Part shown: positions 43,691 to 52,019 of the stretch, piece by piece
How positions within the stretch are numbered: the stretch's first letter is position 1
Layout of the letters: the number at the start of each line of letters is the position of its first letter
Source of the DNA: CAYNVS01 sp964400725
GTDB lineage: Bacteria; Myxococcota_A; SURF-8; CAYNVS01
Reading direction: 5' to 3'
DNA: 64,000 nucleotides
Assembly: GCA_964400725.1 (NCBI GenBank)
Contig: CAYNVS010000006.1
Span: 1 to 64,000, forward strand
Notes under the pieces: model-generated
Told to the model about the DNA's origin: nothing
Databases searched by the model: none
What the model saw: the letters and a program-made list of their open reading frames with translations, nothing else
Program-made: the position numbers and the translations under genes

Positions 43691-44491
43691 TTAAAACGGA
43701 TAAAGCGCGGTAATGCAAAGTCCGCGTCCGTCGCCGAAGCCTACGTCGAAGCAGACGTAATTGCCGCGGCAGGTCGAAGAGTCGTAAAGGCTGCAAACCT
43801 TCATGCAGAGATTCGCTACGGCTCCGTAGTTGTACTCTATTTGAAAACAGTAGGAATTTGCAGGACAGCTGGTTTCTGGGTTGTTGAGGTCGCAAACCTT
43901 GGTGCAGTAGCCGTCGGGCCAAACGACGTTAGGATAATCGAACTCCAAAATGCAAGTCAAAGAATCGCAGTCCGCCGCGCCTCCGGGACATCCTCCGCCA
44001 ATGACGCTTTTACGGCAGGTGCTTGAGTTGGGAATGCAGGTGTTCCATCCTAAATCGCTTCTGCAAGCGCTTCCGGGGGGGCAGTCCGCGTGGCTTGAGC
44101 ACGGCGGCGCGCAAAAATGATCAAACGTTACGGCGTTGGAAACGCATGCGCCTCCAGGGCCGCAATCGCTTTGCGCGGAGCATTGCTTGCAATAGGTCGA
44201 AGGCTGGTCGTCGATTTGTTCCGCCGGGTAATCGTCCGGGTCGCGGTTGTCGAAGGAATCAAACGCGTCCGCGTCGCCGTCGTTATTGATTATTTCGCAT
44301 ATTCCCGTCTGCGGATTGCATAAAAAGCCGGGGTCGCAGCCGGTTACCAAACAATGCCAAGGCGGAGATTCGCACTTGCCAGTCTCTTCCGAACACGCGC
44401 TTCCGGCCGGACAGCCTGTAATATGGCAGTGATTGCCTTGGTATTCGCACTTACCGCTGTCTTCGACGCAAACCATGCGCGCGCCTTGCAT
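43691..44491 (-). CDS. Cysteine-rich lipoprotein, 3' part after a frameshift
   Basis: This 266-residue frame continues the lipoprotein at 45330-44344. It starts inside the overlap with no signal peptide and holds repeats with Cx4Cx5Cx6C spacing (CHITGCPAGSACSEETGKC, CLVTGCDPGFLCNPQTGIC), then an Asp-rich linker (DGDADAFDSFDNRDPDD), and a C-terminal domain with many cysteines ending in CRGNYVCFDVGFGDGRG. Removing one GC from (GC)4 at 44477-44484 joins the frames and completes the first repeat. Alone it would be unlikely to be exported. Confidence 0.75.
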   Translation of the reverse strand: MQGARMVCVEDSGKCEYQGNHCHITGCPAGSACSEETGKCESPPWHCLVTGCDPGFLCNPQTGICEIINNDGDADAFDSFDNRDPDDYPAEQIDDQPSTYCKQCSAQSDCGPGGACVSNAVTFDHFCAPPCSSHADCPPGSACRSDLGWNTCIPNSSTCRKSVIGGGCPGGAADCDSLTCILEFDYPNVVWPDGYCTKVCDLNNPETSCPANSYCFQIEYNYGAVANLCMKVCSLYDSSTCRGNYVCFDVGFGDGRGLCITALYPF

Positions 44492-45330
44492 TGCACGCCC
44501 TCGCAGTTATGAGTATCGCCGCCTCCGCCGCAATTATTGGAAATAGGCCAGCACTGGAAAGCCGTATCCGACAGCTGTTTGCAGTAAGAGTTCACCTCGA
44601 CGCAAGCGCGCGTCGCCGAGCAGTCGCGGCCGCAGTAGTTGGTTCCGGTTTGGTCGGGCATGCACAGCCCTCCGGAGGCGCAGTCGTAGTTGTTGGCGCA
44701 CGTCTCGCAGTACAACTTAAGCCCGACGTCGAGTTCGCACAAGCCTGTGGCGGCGTTGCACTTCTGACCGTCGGCGCATCCCTTTTCTACGCAGGTTTCG
44801 CCGCAAAATCCGCTCTCCGGAGCGCACTGCTTGACCGTAAGGTACGGTTTGCATTTGTAGTTCAACGGGCAGTCTCCGTCTTCCTTGCAGAAAAATCCGC
44901 AAAATTTTCCGCCGGTCGAGTCGGTCATGCAGAGGTTTTTGCCGCCGTTGCATTGCTCGTCTTTTTCGCACGGCTTGCACAGCGCGCCGTAAATGTTGTC
45001 GTAGTCGGCGGTTTCGCCTCCGTTCGTTTCGGCGAGTTCGTCGCTTTCTTTTATCGAAATGCGGTCGGGATCGGCGTCGCCGTCGGACGATAAATCTACG
45101 CAAATTCTATTCTTGCACGTCGATTTAAGGGGACAGTCGTCGTCGATGCGGCAGGGGATTACGTTTGATTTAACGCATTCGCCGTTGTAGCAAAGTTCGT
45201 CGGATTTACAGAAAAGACCGTCTCCGCAAGGCGTTCCATCCCGGTTGTTCGACGCGCTCTTTGCGCAGCCGCAAACCGCAGCCGCGGCGAAGACGGCTAA
45301 AATCAACGCAGTGATTATGTTTTTTAGCAT
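44344..45330 (-). CDS. Cysteine-rich lipoprotein, 5' part before a frameshift
   Basis: A 328-residue frame with a signal peptide and lipobox VCGC (Cys22), a module CRIDDDCPLKSTCKNRIC (Cx5Cx5Cx4C), an acidic linker (DGDADPDRISIKESDE) and several larger cysteine modules up to CGGGGDTHNCEGVQC. After about residue 282 the frame turns into non-cysteine sequence (RAWFASKTAVSANTKA), the mark of a frameshift at the (GC)4 tract 44477-44484. The joined product would be 545 residues. AAGG lies 8 nt before the ATG. Promoter at 45390-45363. Confidence 0.78.
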   Translation of the reverse strand: MLKNIITALILAVFAAAAVCGCAKSASNNRDGTPCGDGLFCKSDELCYNGECVKSNVIPCRIDDDCPLKSTCKNRICVDLSSDGDADPDRISIKESDELAETNGGETADYDNIYGALCKPCEKDEQCNGGKNLCMTDSTGGKFCGFFCKEDGDCPLNYKCKPYLTVKQCAPESGFCGETCVEKGCADGQKCNAATGLCELDVGLKLYCETCANNYDCASGGLCMPDQTGTNYCGRDCSATRACVEVNSYCKQLSDTAFQCWPISNNCGGGGDTHNCEGVQCKARAWFASKTAVSANTKAITAILQAVRPEARVRKRLASANLRLGIVW

Positions 45331-45362
45331 GCCATTGGCCTTAATAAATAATTAACTATATT

Positions 45363-45390
45363 AATATAGCACAAATCGCGGCGGGGTAAA
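45363..45390 (-). promoter_or_regulatory. Promoter of the cysteine-rich lipoprotein
   Basis: TTTACC (45390-45385), a 16-bp spacer and TATATT (45368-45363). The -10 lies inside the palindrome CTATATTAATATAG (45356-45369). About 35 bp upstream of the ATG at 45330. Confidence 0.5.
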
Positions 45391-45453
45391 GCGTAAAATG
45401 CCGCTCTACTTATCCAAAAACAAGTTGACAAATTATAGAACTTCAATTTTTCT

Positions 45454-45482
45454 TCGACAATTTTTACGAATGGCTTTATATT
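45454..45482 (+). promoter_or_regulatory. Promoter for the radical SAM/carboxypeptidase unit
   Basis: TCGACA (45454-45459), a 17-bp spacer and TATATT (45477-45482), each 5 of 6 matches. The ATG at 45504 follows closely, after GGAGG. A perfect TTGACA at 45425-45430 lacks a -10 at proper distance. Confidence 0.55.
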
Positions 45483-45503
45483 TATTAAATTTGGAGGCGC
45501 ATA

Positions 45504-46406
45504 ATGGCGAACAGACGCATTGATTTAAAAATAGGTTTCGAGTGCAATAATATGTGCAAGTTCTGCGTGCAGGGGAGCAAGCGCTACGAATACGCCCCTA
45601 AAACGCGGGACGAGCTTTTCCGCGACATGGAAGAAGGGCGCAAGGAATCGGACGAAATAGTATTCACCGGCGGAGAGCCGACTATACGCAAAGACCTGCC
45701 GCAGCTTGTCGAACGCGCGAAATCGCTGGGCTACAAACTGATACAAATTCAGACTAACGGACGCATGTTCTCCTCCAAAGCGTTCTGCGAGACGCTTATA
45801 GCCGCCGGAGCCAACGAGTTTTCGCCGGCCATTCACGGCCCTTCCCCGGAAATTCACGATTCTCTTACCTGCGCCAAAGGAGCGTTCGCGCAAACCGTCA
45901 AAGGAATAATTAACCTTAAGGAACTCGGCCAGCGCGTAATAATGAACTCGGTCATTACCAAGCCAAACCATACGTTTCTTCCGGCCACGGCGCTTCTTTT
46001 CGTCAAACTAAAGGTCGATCAATACCAATTCGCCTTCGTTCACGCCCTAGGCAGCGCAAAGAAAAATTTTGAAGAAATCGTTCCGCGCTACTCGGAGCTT
46101 GAGCCTTATTTGAAGAAAGGGCTTGATATTGGCGTCGCCCACGGAGTCCGCGTTATGACGGAAGCCGTGCCGCTGTGCGTTTTAACGGGCGGATACGAGA
46201 AGTATGCGGCGGAGTTCGTAATGCCGCAGACTAAAATATTCGACGCCAAATGGATTATAGAGGATTACACCGTTTACCGCCATACCGAAGGCAAGCTCAA
46301 AGGGCCTAAATGCAATGAGTGCCTTTATTTTGGTTTCTGCGAAGGACCGTGGCGCGAATACCCTGAGACGTTCGGCTTCGACGAATTCAAACCGGTAAAA
46401 AAATAA
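45504..46406 (+). CDS. Radical SAM protein with C-terminal cysteine cluster
   Basis: A 300-residue radical SAM enzyme. The [4Fe-4S]/SAM motif is CNNMCKFC (Cys14, 18, 21), followed by FTGGEPTIRKDL (GGE) and the IQIQTNGRMF strand. The C-terminus has CNECLYFGFCEGPW, a SPASM/twitch-like cysteine set that could hold an extra cluster. Such enzymes modify peptides or other substrates. It lies 28 bp before a signal-bearing M14 carboxypeptidase. No short precursor peptide was found beside it, so a RiPP role is unproven. Confidence 0.85.
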   Translation: MANRRIDLKIGFECNNMCKFCVQGSKRYEYAPKTRDELFRDMEEGRKESDEIVFTGGEPTIRKDLPQLVERAKSLGYKLIQIQTNGRMFSSKAFCETLIAAGANEFSPAIHGPSPEIHDSLTCAKGAFAQTVKGIINLKELGQRVIMNSVITKPNHTFLPATALLFVKLKVDQYQFAFVHALGSAKKNFEEIVPRYSELEPYLKKGLDIGVAHGVRVMTEAVPLCVLTGGYEKYAAEFVMPQTKIFDAKWIIEDYTVYRHTEGKLKGPKCNECLYFGFCEGPWREYPETFGFDEFKPVKK

Positions 46407-46434
46407 TTTTTCTACTCTAAACGTTTGTCTCGAC

Positions 46435-48708
46435 ATGAATTTTCTCAAATTACGCACAGCCGCCGCCGCGCTCTTAATCGCGTTTTTTTTAGCCGCGGCG
46501 CCGCGCGCGTCTTTTTCCTCGGACAAACTCGACGATCGGGCGCCTTACCTTCTTGACCTGCGCGCGGTCGATAAAGATTTCTTCGTACAATTCGCGGCGG
46601 GAGCCCATATCAAAACAGGCGACAGACGCGGTTTTTACCTTCAAGTAAAGCTCGACGGCGGCGCGTTGTCCGAGCTTGAAAAACGCGGCGCTCTTCTCGC
46701 CTCTACTTACGATTGGTCGCGTCTTCCGCCGGGGGTAAATCCTCCCGCAACCGACTATTCGTCGGACGGCATTATTTCCGGTCTTTACAACTTGGCCGCG
46801 CAATACCCGGCGCTGTGCAAATACGCGGTTTTTGGAACTAGCGTAAAAGGTAAAAAAATAGCGGGCATTCGGATTGCCGGAAACGGCGCGGCTCTTCGCG
46901 GAAAAACGGAACTGCGGATACTCGGCGCTCACCACGGAAATGAAATAACGTCCGGAACGATTCCGTACTTAATCGCAAAAAAGCTGCTCGAAGATTACGC
47001 TGCGGGAGTTGAGAAGGTTAAATATCTGCTTGACAATTCATCCATACTTATCCTTCCGCTGGTCAACCCCGACGGACGAGACGCCGGAAGGCGAGAAAAC
47101 GCAAACGGTTCCGACTTAAACCGCGAATACGGCTTCCATTATCAAGCGACCGATACTAACTTTACGCCGTTTAACGAGCCGGAAATTTTGGCGGTCGCGA
47201 AAGACCACTTATCCCGCGGCTACGCCATGTCGTTCTCTTTTCACAACTACGGCGACATCGTTAATTACGTGTGGAATTACACCGGAACCCGCAGCCTTGA
47301 CGACGCTATGATTTCAAGCGCAGCCGACGAGTACGGCGCAGCGGCCGGTTACAGCGTTACGGAAGGGTACGACTGGTATCAAACTTTCGGAGACGCCAAC
47401 GACTTCTCGTACGGAGTTTCGGGCGATTTCGATTATACGATTGAAATCGCGGAAGAGACCGACGCAAAGCTTGAGACGACGTTGTCAATTAATTACTCAG
47501 CCGTCGTTCAGGCTTTTACAAAGCAAATCAACGAAGGCTTTCACTTACAAATATTGAACTACGACGGTCTTCCGCTCTCCGCGGTCGTCAAATTTTTCGA
47601 CGCCTCAATCGGCGCGCCAAGATCGCAGCACGCTTACTCCGGCGCCGACGGATACGCCCGCCGCATGCTTTACGCAGGGAAATACCGAATCGTAATATAC
47701 TCCGAAGGATACGAGACTTATTCGTTTACGCTTGAAGCGGACGCTTCCGCCCTTGCAACCGGAATAACGCAGACCGTAAGGCTCGCTAAATCAAGCGGCC
47801 AAGAAAGATACGCTTACAGGCTGGTCGGCGTAACGGCGCCAGAATCGGCGCCCGATTATCCCTTCGACGCGCTCGCCGCTCCCGACGGACGCAGCTGCCG
47901 GCTTTCGAAAAAAGGGACGATTACTCTCGCGTTCAAGGAAGAGTGCAAAACCTCGCTTAAAGTTTACGCCGCGGCTTCGGAAACCGGAACGGTTAAAATT
48001 TACGGTTTAACCGATTTGGACGGAAACGAAATATATCTTGGCTTGGCGGGCGCAAACGGCGAAATAACCCTTAACGCGCCGTATTCCATAATTAAAATTT
48101 TAGATAACGGCGCCGCGGCCAACCCGACCGCCGGTTTTGCGCTGGACGCAGTAGGCTGCATTGAAGCGCAAACGCTCGATGAAGAAGAATCGGCGGAAGA
48201 AGAATTTGAAACCGCCGACGGAGACGGAACCGATGACGATTACGCCGCGGAGGAAAGTACGACGGAGACCGAAATTGAGCGGGATGCGGACGAAGAGACG
48301 GCGGATGACGACGAACCGGAAATATCGCAAGATATTGAACTTACTCAAGAAATCTACGACAACGACGTAACGACAGACCAAGACGCGCAAGAGGCGGACG
48401 AACCGTCGGAATACGATATTGCAGAGTTAAGCGAAACCGCCGACGAAACGATAAACGAAGACGACAACGCAAAGAATAACGATAACGACCCGATAGAAGG
48501 AGCGGAATACGAATACGTCGATTGGGGAGAGCTGCCGGAATGGTATTTTGAGCAAATCGAGGAAGAGTCCGAATCGCGCTTTGAAGCGGAAACAATTGCG
48601 CGCAAAAGCTCGTCTTCGGGTTGCGCAAATTCGCCGGTCGGGGTATATATAGCGGCCGTCGCGGCGCTGCTGTCCGTCGGAAGGCTGCTCAGAGCCCGCT
48701 TAAAATGA
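46435..48708 (+). CDS. Secreted M14 zinc carboxypeptidase with acidic region and MYXO-CTERM-like tail
   Basis: A 757-residue secreted peptidase. Signal peptide about 1-28. M14 domain about 110-370 with zinc ligands H167, E170 (HGNE) and H270, substrate residues N229-R230, and catalytic Glu in YTIEIAEE (E337). A carboxypeptidase-regulatory beta domain follows (about 375-450), then a propeptide-like beta region, then about 140 Asp/Glu-rich residues (about 580-720). The end is SSSSGC (Cys730), a membrane helix and RLLRARLK, like MYXO-CTERM sorting tails. So it is probably anchored at the surface. No SD at the ATG; co-transcribed with the radical SAM gene. Confidence 0.87.
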   Translation: MNFLKLRTAAAALLIAFFLAAAPRASFSSDKLDDRAPYLLDLRAVDKDFFVQFAAGAHIKTGDRRGFYLQVKLDGGALSELEKRGALLASTYDWSRLPPGVNPPATDYSSDGIISGLYNLAAQYPALCKYAVFGTSVKGKKIAGIRIAGNGAALRGKTELRILGAHHGNEITSGTIPYLIAKKLLEDYAAGVEKVKYLLDNSSILILPLVNPDGRDAGRRENANGSDLNREYGFHYQATDTNFTPFNEPEILAVAKDHLSRGYAMSFSFHNYGDIVNYVWNYTGTRSLDDAMISSAADEYGAAAGYSVTEGYDWYQTFGDANDFSYGVSGDFDYTIEIAEETDAKLETTLSINYSAVVQAFTKQINEGFHLQILNYDGLPLSAVVKFFDASIGAPRSQHAYSGADGYARRMLYAGKYRIVIYSEGYETYSFTLEADASALATGITQTVRLAKSSGQERYAYRLVGVTAPESAPDYPFDALAAPDGRSCRLSKKGTITLAFKEECKTSLKVYAAASETGTVKIYGLTDLDGNEIYLGLAGANGEITLNAPYSIIKILDNGAAANPTAGFALDAVGCIEAQTLDEEESAEEEFETADGDGTDDDYAAEESTTETEIERDADEETADDDEPEISQDIELTQEIYDNDVTTDQDAQEADEPSEYDIAELSETADETINEDDNAKNNDNDPIEGAEYEYVDWGELPEWYFEQIEEESESRFEAETIARKSSSSGCANSPVGVYIAAVAALLSVGRLLRARLK

Positions 48709-48763
48709 AGCGTCCGTTCTAATTGCGCGCGAAACGAAAATATTTACTTTAACAGAGGTTGCA

Positions 48764-50134
48764 ATGTCAGAAGACAGAGTAAAACCGGCGGTTCCGGGCG
48801 GATTTAACGACTTCGCGCCCGGCGAGGCATTAGAGCGCGAAACCCTGCTTGCCGACGTTTTAAAAACATTCAGAAGTTTCGGATTCGTCCCGCTCGAAAC
48901 GAGCTCGGTCGAGTTTAAAGAGGTGTTGGTCGGGCAGGCGGGCGAAACGGAAAAAGAAATATTCGAACTGAAAGGAAACGAGGAAGATAAGACGCTCGCT
49001 CTACGCTTCGACCTCACGGTAGGTTTGGCCCGCTACGTCGCTTCGCATCCGGAGTTGCAGCTGCCGTTCAAGCGCTATCAAACCGGTTCGGTCTTTCGCG
49101 GAGAAAAGCCGCAGGCCGGAAGATACAGACAATTCATGCAGATGGACATAGACGTAGTAGGCGCGGGAAGCGTAATGGCCGAGGCGGAGCTGTTCGCCGC
49201 GATGAACGGCGCGCTGAAAGTCTTTAATCCAGGCAAATTTTACTTTAAAATCAATCACCGCGGTCTGTTGGAAGGACTTTGCCAAAAGGTCGGCATCCGC
49301 TCGCGAGAAGGAGCTTCGGCGGCGGATCAAGCCAAGCAATTGATGCGCATTTTGGATAAACTTGAAAAGATAGGGATGAACGAAGTCATTAAAGAGCTTA
49401 CCCGCGAGCCCAAAGACGAACGCGATTTGGCTCCGAATATCGCCGAATCAGGCGCAAAACTCGTGGCGGATTTCGTCGGTTTTACTGGAAGCTGGAAAGA
49501 ATCTCTCGCTCATGCGGCCGCGCTGGCCGGCGATACCAAAGACGGCGCGGCTGCGGTTGAAGACTTGACCAAGCTGGGAGAATACCTTTCTATGTGGGGT
49601 TTGACCGAGGAAGACGCGAAAATTGATTTCAGCGTAGCCCGCGGACTGGATTACTACACCGGCGTGGTCTTCGAGACCGCGCTTGCGGACAACCCCGGAT
49701 GGGGTTCGGTAATGTCGGGAGGGAGGTACGACGCGCTTGTTGCGCGCTTTTCCGGCCAAAAAATACCGGCGGTAGGCGGCTCTATCGGTTTCGACAGGCT
49801 GTACAAACTCGTCAGTCGGCGCGGCGAAAAAAATACTGCCAGCGAGGTTGACGCCGTAGTCATGCTGTTCGAAGAAAAATTTTTGCCGCAGTGCGTCCGT
49901 TTCGTTCGAGATTTGCAGGCCGCTGGCTTGCGCGCCGAAATTCCTCTAACTGGAGACAGGTCGTTCAAAGGGCAGATGAATTACGGCCTAAAGCGCGGCG
50001 CGAAGTATTTAATTATTTACGGCGACGGCGAAGAGGCTAAAAACGAAGTGGCTGTAAAAAATACCGTTACCCGAAAGCAAAAAAGCGTTCCAATTAATGT
50101 AAATTGGGCTAATACAATACTTGAAATTTTCTGA
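48764..50134 (+). CDS. hisS: Histidyl-tRNA synthetase
   Basis: It charges tRNA-His. A 456-residue class II synthetase: motif 1 region PGGFNDFAPGEA, LRFDLTVGLARYVASH, motif 2 YQTGSVFRGEKPQAGRYRQF, the HisRS signatures SVARGLDYYTGVVFE and motif 3 GGSIGFDRL, then an anticodon-binding domain (about 365-456). The catalytic core is complete. AGAGG is 5 nt before the ATG. Confidence 0.96.
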   Translation: MSEDRVKPAVPGGFNDFAPGEALERETLLADVLKTFRSFGFVPLETSSVEFKEVLVGQAGETEKEIFELKGNEEDKTLALRFDLTVGLARYVASHPELQLPFKRYQTGSVFRGEKPQAGRYRQFMQMDIDVVGAGSVMAEAELFAAMNGALKVFNPGKFYFKINHRGLLEGLCQKVGIRSREGASAADQAKQLMRILDKLEKIGMNEVIKELTREPKDERDLAPNIAESGAKLVADFVGFTGSWKESLAHAAALAGDTKDGAAAVEDLTKLGEYLSMWGLTEEDAKIDFSVARGLDYYTGVVFETALADNPGWGSVMSGGRYDALVARFSGQKIPAVGGSIGFDRLYKLVSRRGEKNTASEVDAVVMLFEEKFLPQCVRFVRDLQAAGLRAEIPLTGDRSFKGQMNYGLKRGAKYLIIYGDGEEAKNEVAVKNTVTRKQKSVPINVNWANTILEIF

Positions 50135-50220
50135 TTTTAAGATAAGATACAGCGCATAAACAATTCGGCTGCGAAAATACGCTTTTATAATTATAATTCG
50201 AGGCCGCAAGGAGAAACTGT

Positions 50221-51834
50221 ATGAAAAAATATTTAGTTTTGGCGCCCCTGTTTATAGCAATGGCCGTTATGCTCGCCGGAATCGGCGCGAAAAGCGCGCC
50301 CGCAAAAATCGACGCGGCGGACTGGCTGCATAAAAAGGACGTAAAACTTCTGGCCGTAACGTTCTACGCAGCCTTCGATAGAGCGTGCGAGGCTTACGCC
50401 CCCAGATGGGACAAGATGATAAAGGCGTATAAAGACAAAGGACTGCGCGTGATCGTGGTAATAGAGCCCGTCGCGGGTTCGTGCGAGCAGAACGTAACAT
50501 TCAAGGCCGACGAAGTAATTTGCGACGCCGACGGCTCCATAGCCGAAACTATGCGCGCCGAAACCGACAAACCTCAAAACTTTCTATGGAACTGGCGCGG
50601 CGACATGCTTCTGTACAACGGCGGCATAAACGAACTTCAAGCCGCGGTTGAGGATTTCTACAAATACGAGAATAAAATTCTGATAGCGGACGAAAATTAC
50701 CGCTACGGCAAGCCGTCCAAGGAAATGGACGCCGTGATTAAGATGGTAAAGGCCGAAATAGAGGCGCAAACCAAACTAAACGTCGCCAAGGATAAACCCT
50801 CGGAAGACGATATTTTCGACAAGGTTGAAAAGATTATAAAAGACCAGCAGTATAAGGGCGGCAAAAAATGCGCCGAAAACGAGTGGCTCTCGAACGAACT
50901 GTTGATGTACGTCTCCTACTCCTCCGCAAAAGGAGCTAAAAAACTCAGCCTCGATTTATATTCGGCCTATAAAATGTGCTATTTCGCCACGGCGACCGTT
51001 GAAGACAAAGGAAACGTTAAAAACGCGATAAAAGAAGCGGTGAAAAAACTCAACAAGGATTTGACAAGCGGCGTGAAACTTCCCGCGCCGATGACCGATG
51101 CCGAAAAGAAAAGCGCCACGCTCATTCTCGACAGCGATCCCAGCGGCGCCACCGCCGAAGTCTGGGGACCGGAATCGTTTCACGCCTTCCAGACTCTTCC
51201 CGCTAAAATCGCAAACCTTAAATCCGGCTCTTATAAAATCGACATAGCGGCCAAAGGATACGAGCGCGAAGAGATGAACTTCGACCTCGCCGAAGGCGAA
51301 CTCCGCGCGGCCAAAACATTTTTAATTCCCGCCAAAAAGGCCGAAGCGAAGGAGCAGCTTGTTCAGGCCAAAAAAGAAGCAAGCTCCGAATATCTTAAGG
51401 CCGAGGGCGAGCTTGTGATTGATCCGATTATGAACCTTACTTGGCAGCGCGGCCACTCGAAAGAACCGATGAATTATAAAGAGGCCGTGGCTTATTGCAA
51501 AACGCTGGAACTCGAAGACGAAAAAGGTTTCCGACTTCCTAAAATCAACGAATTGCGGGCGCTTATCCGCGGATGCAACGCTCCAAACTCCTGCGGAGAC
51601 CTCTCCAGCCAGAAGGAAGACTGCGTATGGTGCGACAAAGGCAAGGGGCCGGGAGACCGCGGCTCTTACCTTTCAAAGGGTTTGTGGCAGGGCAAGGGAA
51701 TGATTTTTTGGTCGGAGTCTTTGCTGACCAAAGATACGAGCAGAGCTTGGTACGTAAACTACGAAGAAGGCCACATCTATTCATACGATAAAAACTCAAA
51801 GTACTACGTCCGATGCGTCAAAGGCGGCTTATAA
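50221..51834 (+). CDS. Exported thioredoxin-like, PEGA and DUF1566 protein
   Basis: A 537-residue exported protein. Signal peptide about 1-22. Residues about 30-140 look like a thioredoxin-fold domain (LLAVTFYAAFDRACEAYAPRWDKMIKAYKDKGLRVIVVIEP) but lack a CxxC pair. Middle region helical. PEGA domain about 295-370 (ATLILDSDPSGATAEVWG). DUF1566 domain about 400-537 (VIDPIMNLTWQRG, GFRLPKINELRALIRGC, YVRCVKGG), with a C-type-lectin-like look. Probably a periplasmic or surface binding protein. AAGGAG is 7 nt before the ATG; a terminator follows. Confidence 0.75.
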   Translation: MKKYLVLAPLFIAMAVMLAGIGAKSAPAKIDAADWLHKKDVKLLAVTFYAAFDRACEAYAPRWDKMIKAYKDKGLRVIVVIEPVAGSCEQNVTFKADEVICDADGSIAETMRAETDKPQNFLWNWRGDMLLYNGGINELQAAVEDFYKYENKILIADENYRYGKPSKEMDAVIKMVKAEIEAQTKLNVAKDKPSEDDIFDKVEKIIKDQQYKGGKKCAENEWLSNELLMYVSYSSAKGAKKLSLDLYSAYKMCYFATATVEDKGNVKNAIKEAVKKLNKDLTSGVKLPAPMTDAEKKSATLILDSDPSGATAEVWGPESFHAFQTLPAKIANLKSGSYKIDIAAKGYEREEMNFDLAEGELRAAKTFLIPAKKAEAKEQLVQAKKEASSEYLKAEGELVIDPIMNLTWQRGHSKEPMNYKEAVAYCKTLELEDEKGFRLPKINELRALIRGCNAPNSCGDLSSQKEDCVWCDKGKGPGDRGSYLSKGLWQGKGMIFWSESLLTKDTSRAWYVNYEEGHIYSYDKNSKYYVRCVKGGL

Positions 51835-51868
51835 AGCAATTAAGCCGTTTAAATGCCGACCGAAGAAG

Positions 51869-51892
51869 GCGCTCCCTCAGGAGCGCTTTTTT
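51869..51892 (+). terminator. Rho-independent terminator
   Basis: GCGCTCC (51869-51875), a CTCA loop, GGAGCGC (51880-51886) and T6. Confidence 0.85.
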
Positions 51893-51927
51893 ATGCGCCG
51901 ATAATCGTTATTATTAAAAATATTTAG

Positions 51928-51957
51928 TTGATTGAGCGGGCGTAAATTGTGTATAAT
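51928..51957 (+). promoter_or_regulatory. Sigma70-type promoter for the thiolase
   Basis: TTGATT (51928-51933), an 18-bp spacer and a perfect TATAAT (51952-51957), about 60 bp upstream of the thiolase ATG. Confidence 0.7.
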
Positions 51958-52019
51958 GCGCAATTACAGAGCAATCAACATTTACTTTGAACAGTTATAA
52001 GCAGAAAGGAGCTACCTTA

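Noticed and set aside
44491..45093. 200-codon plus-strand ORF opposite the cysteine-rich gene
   Set aside because: Ala/Val-rich mirror frame of cysteine-rich codons; no SD.
45425..45430. Perfect TTGACA as the radical SAM promoter
   Set aside because: No -10 box lies 16-18 bp downstream; the TCGACA/TATATT pair fits better.
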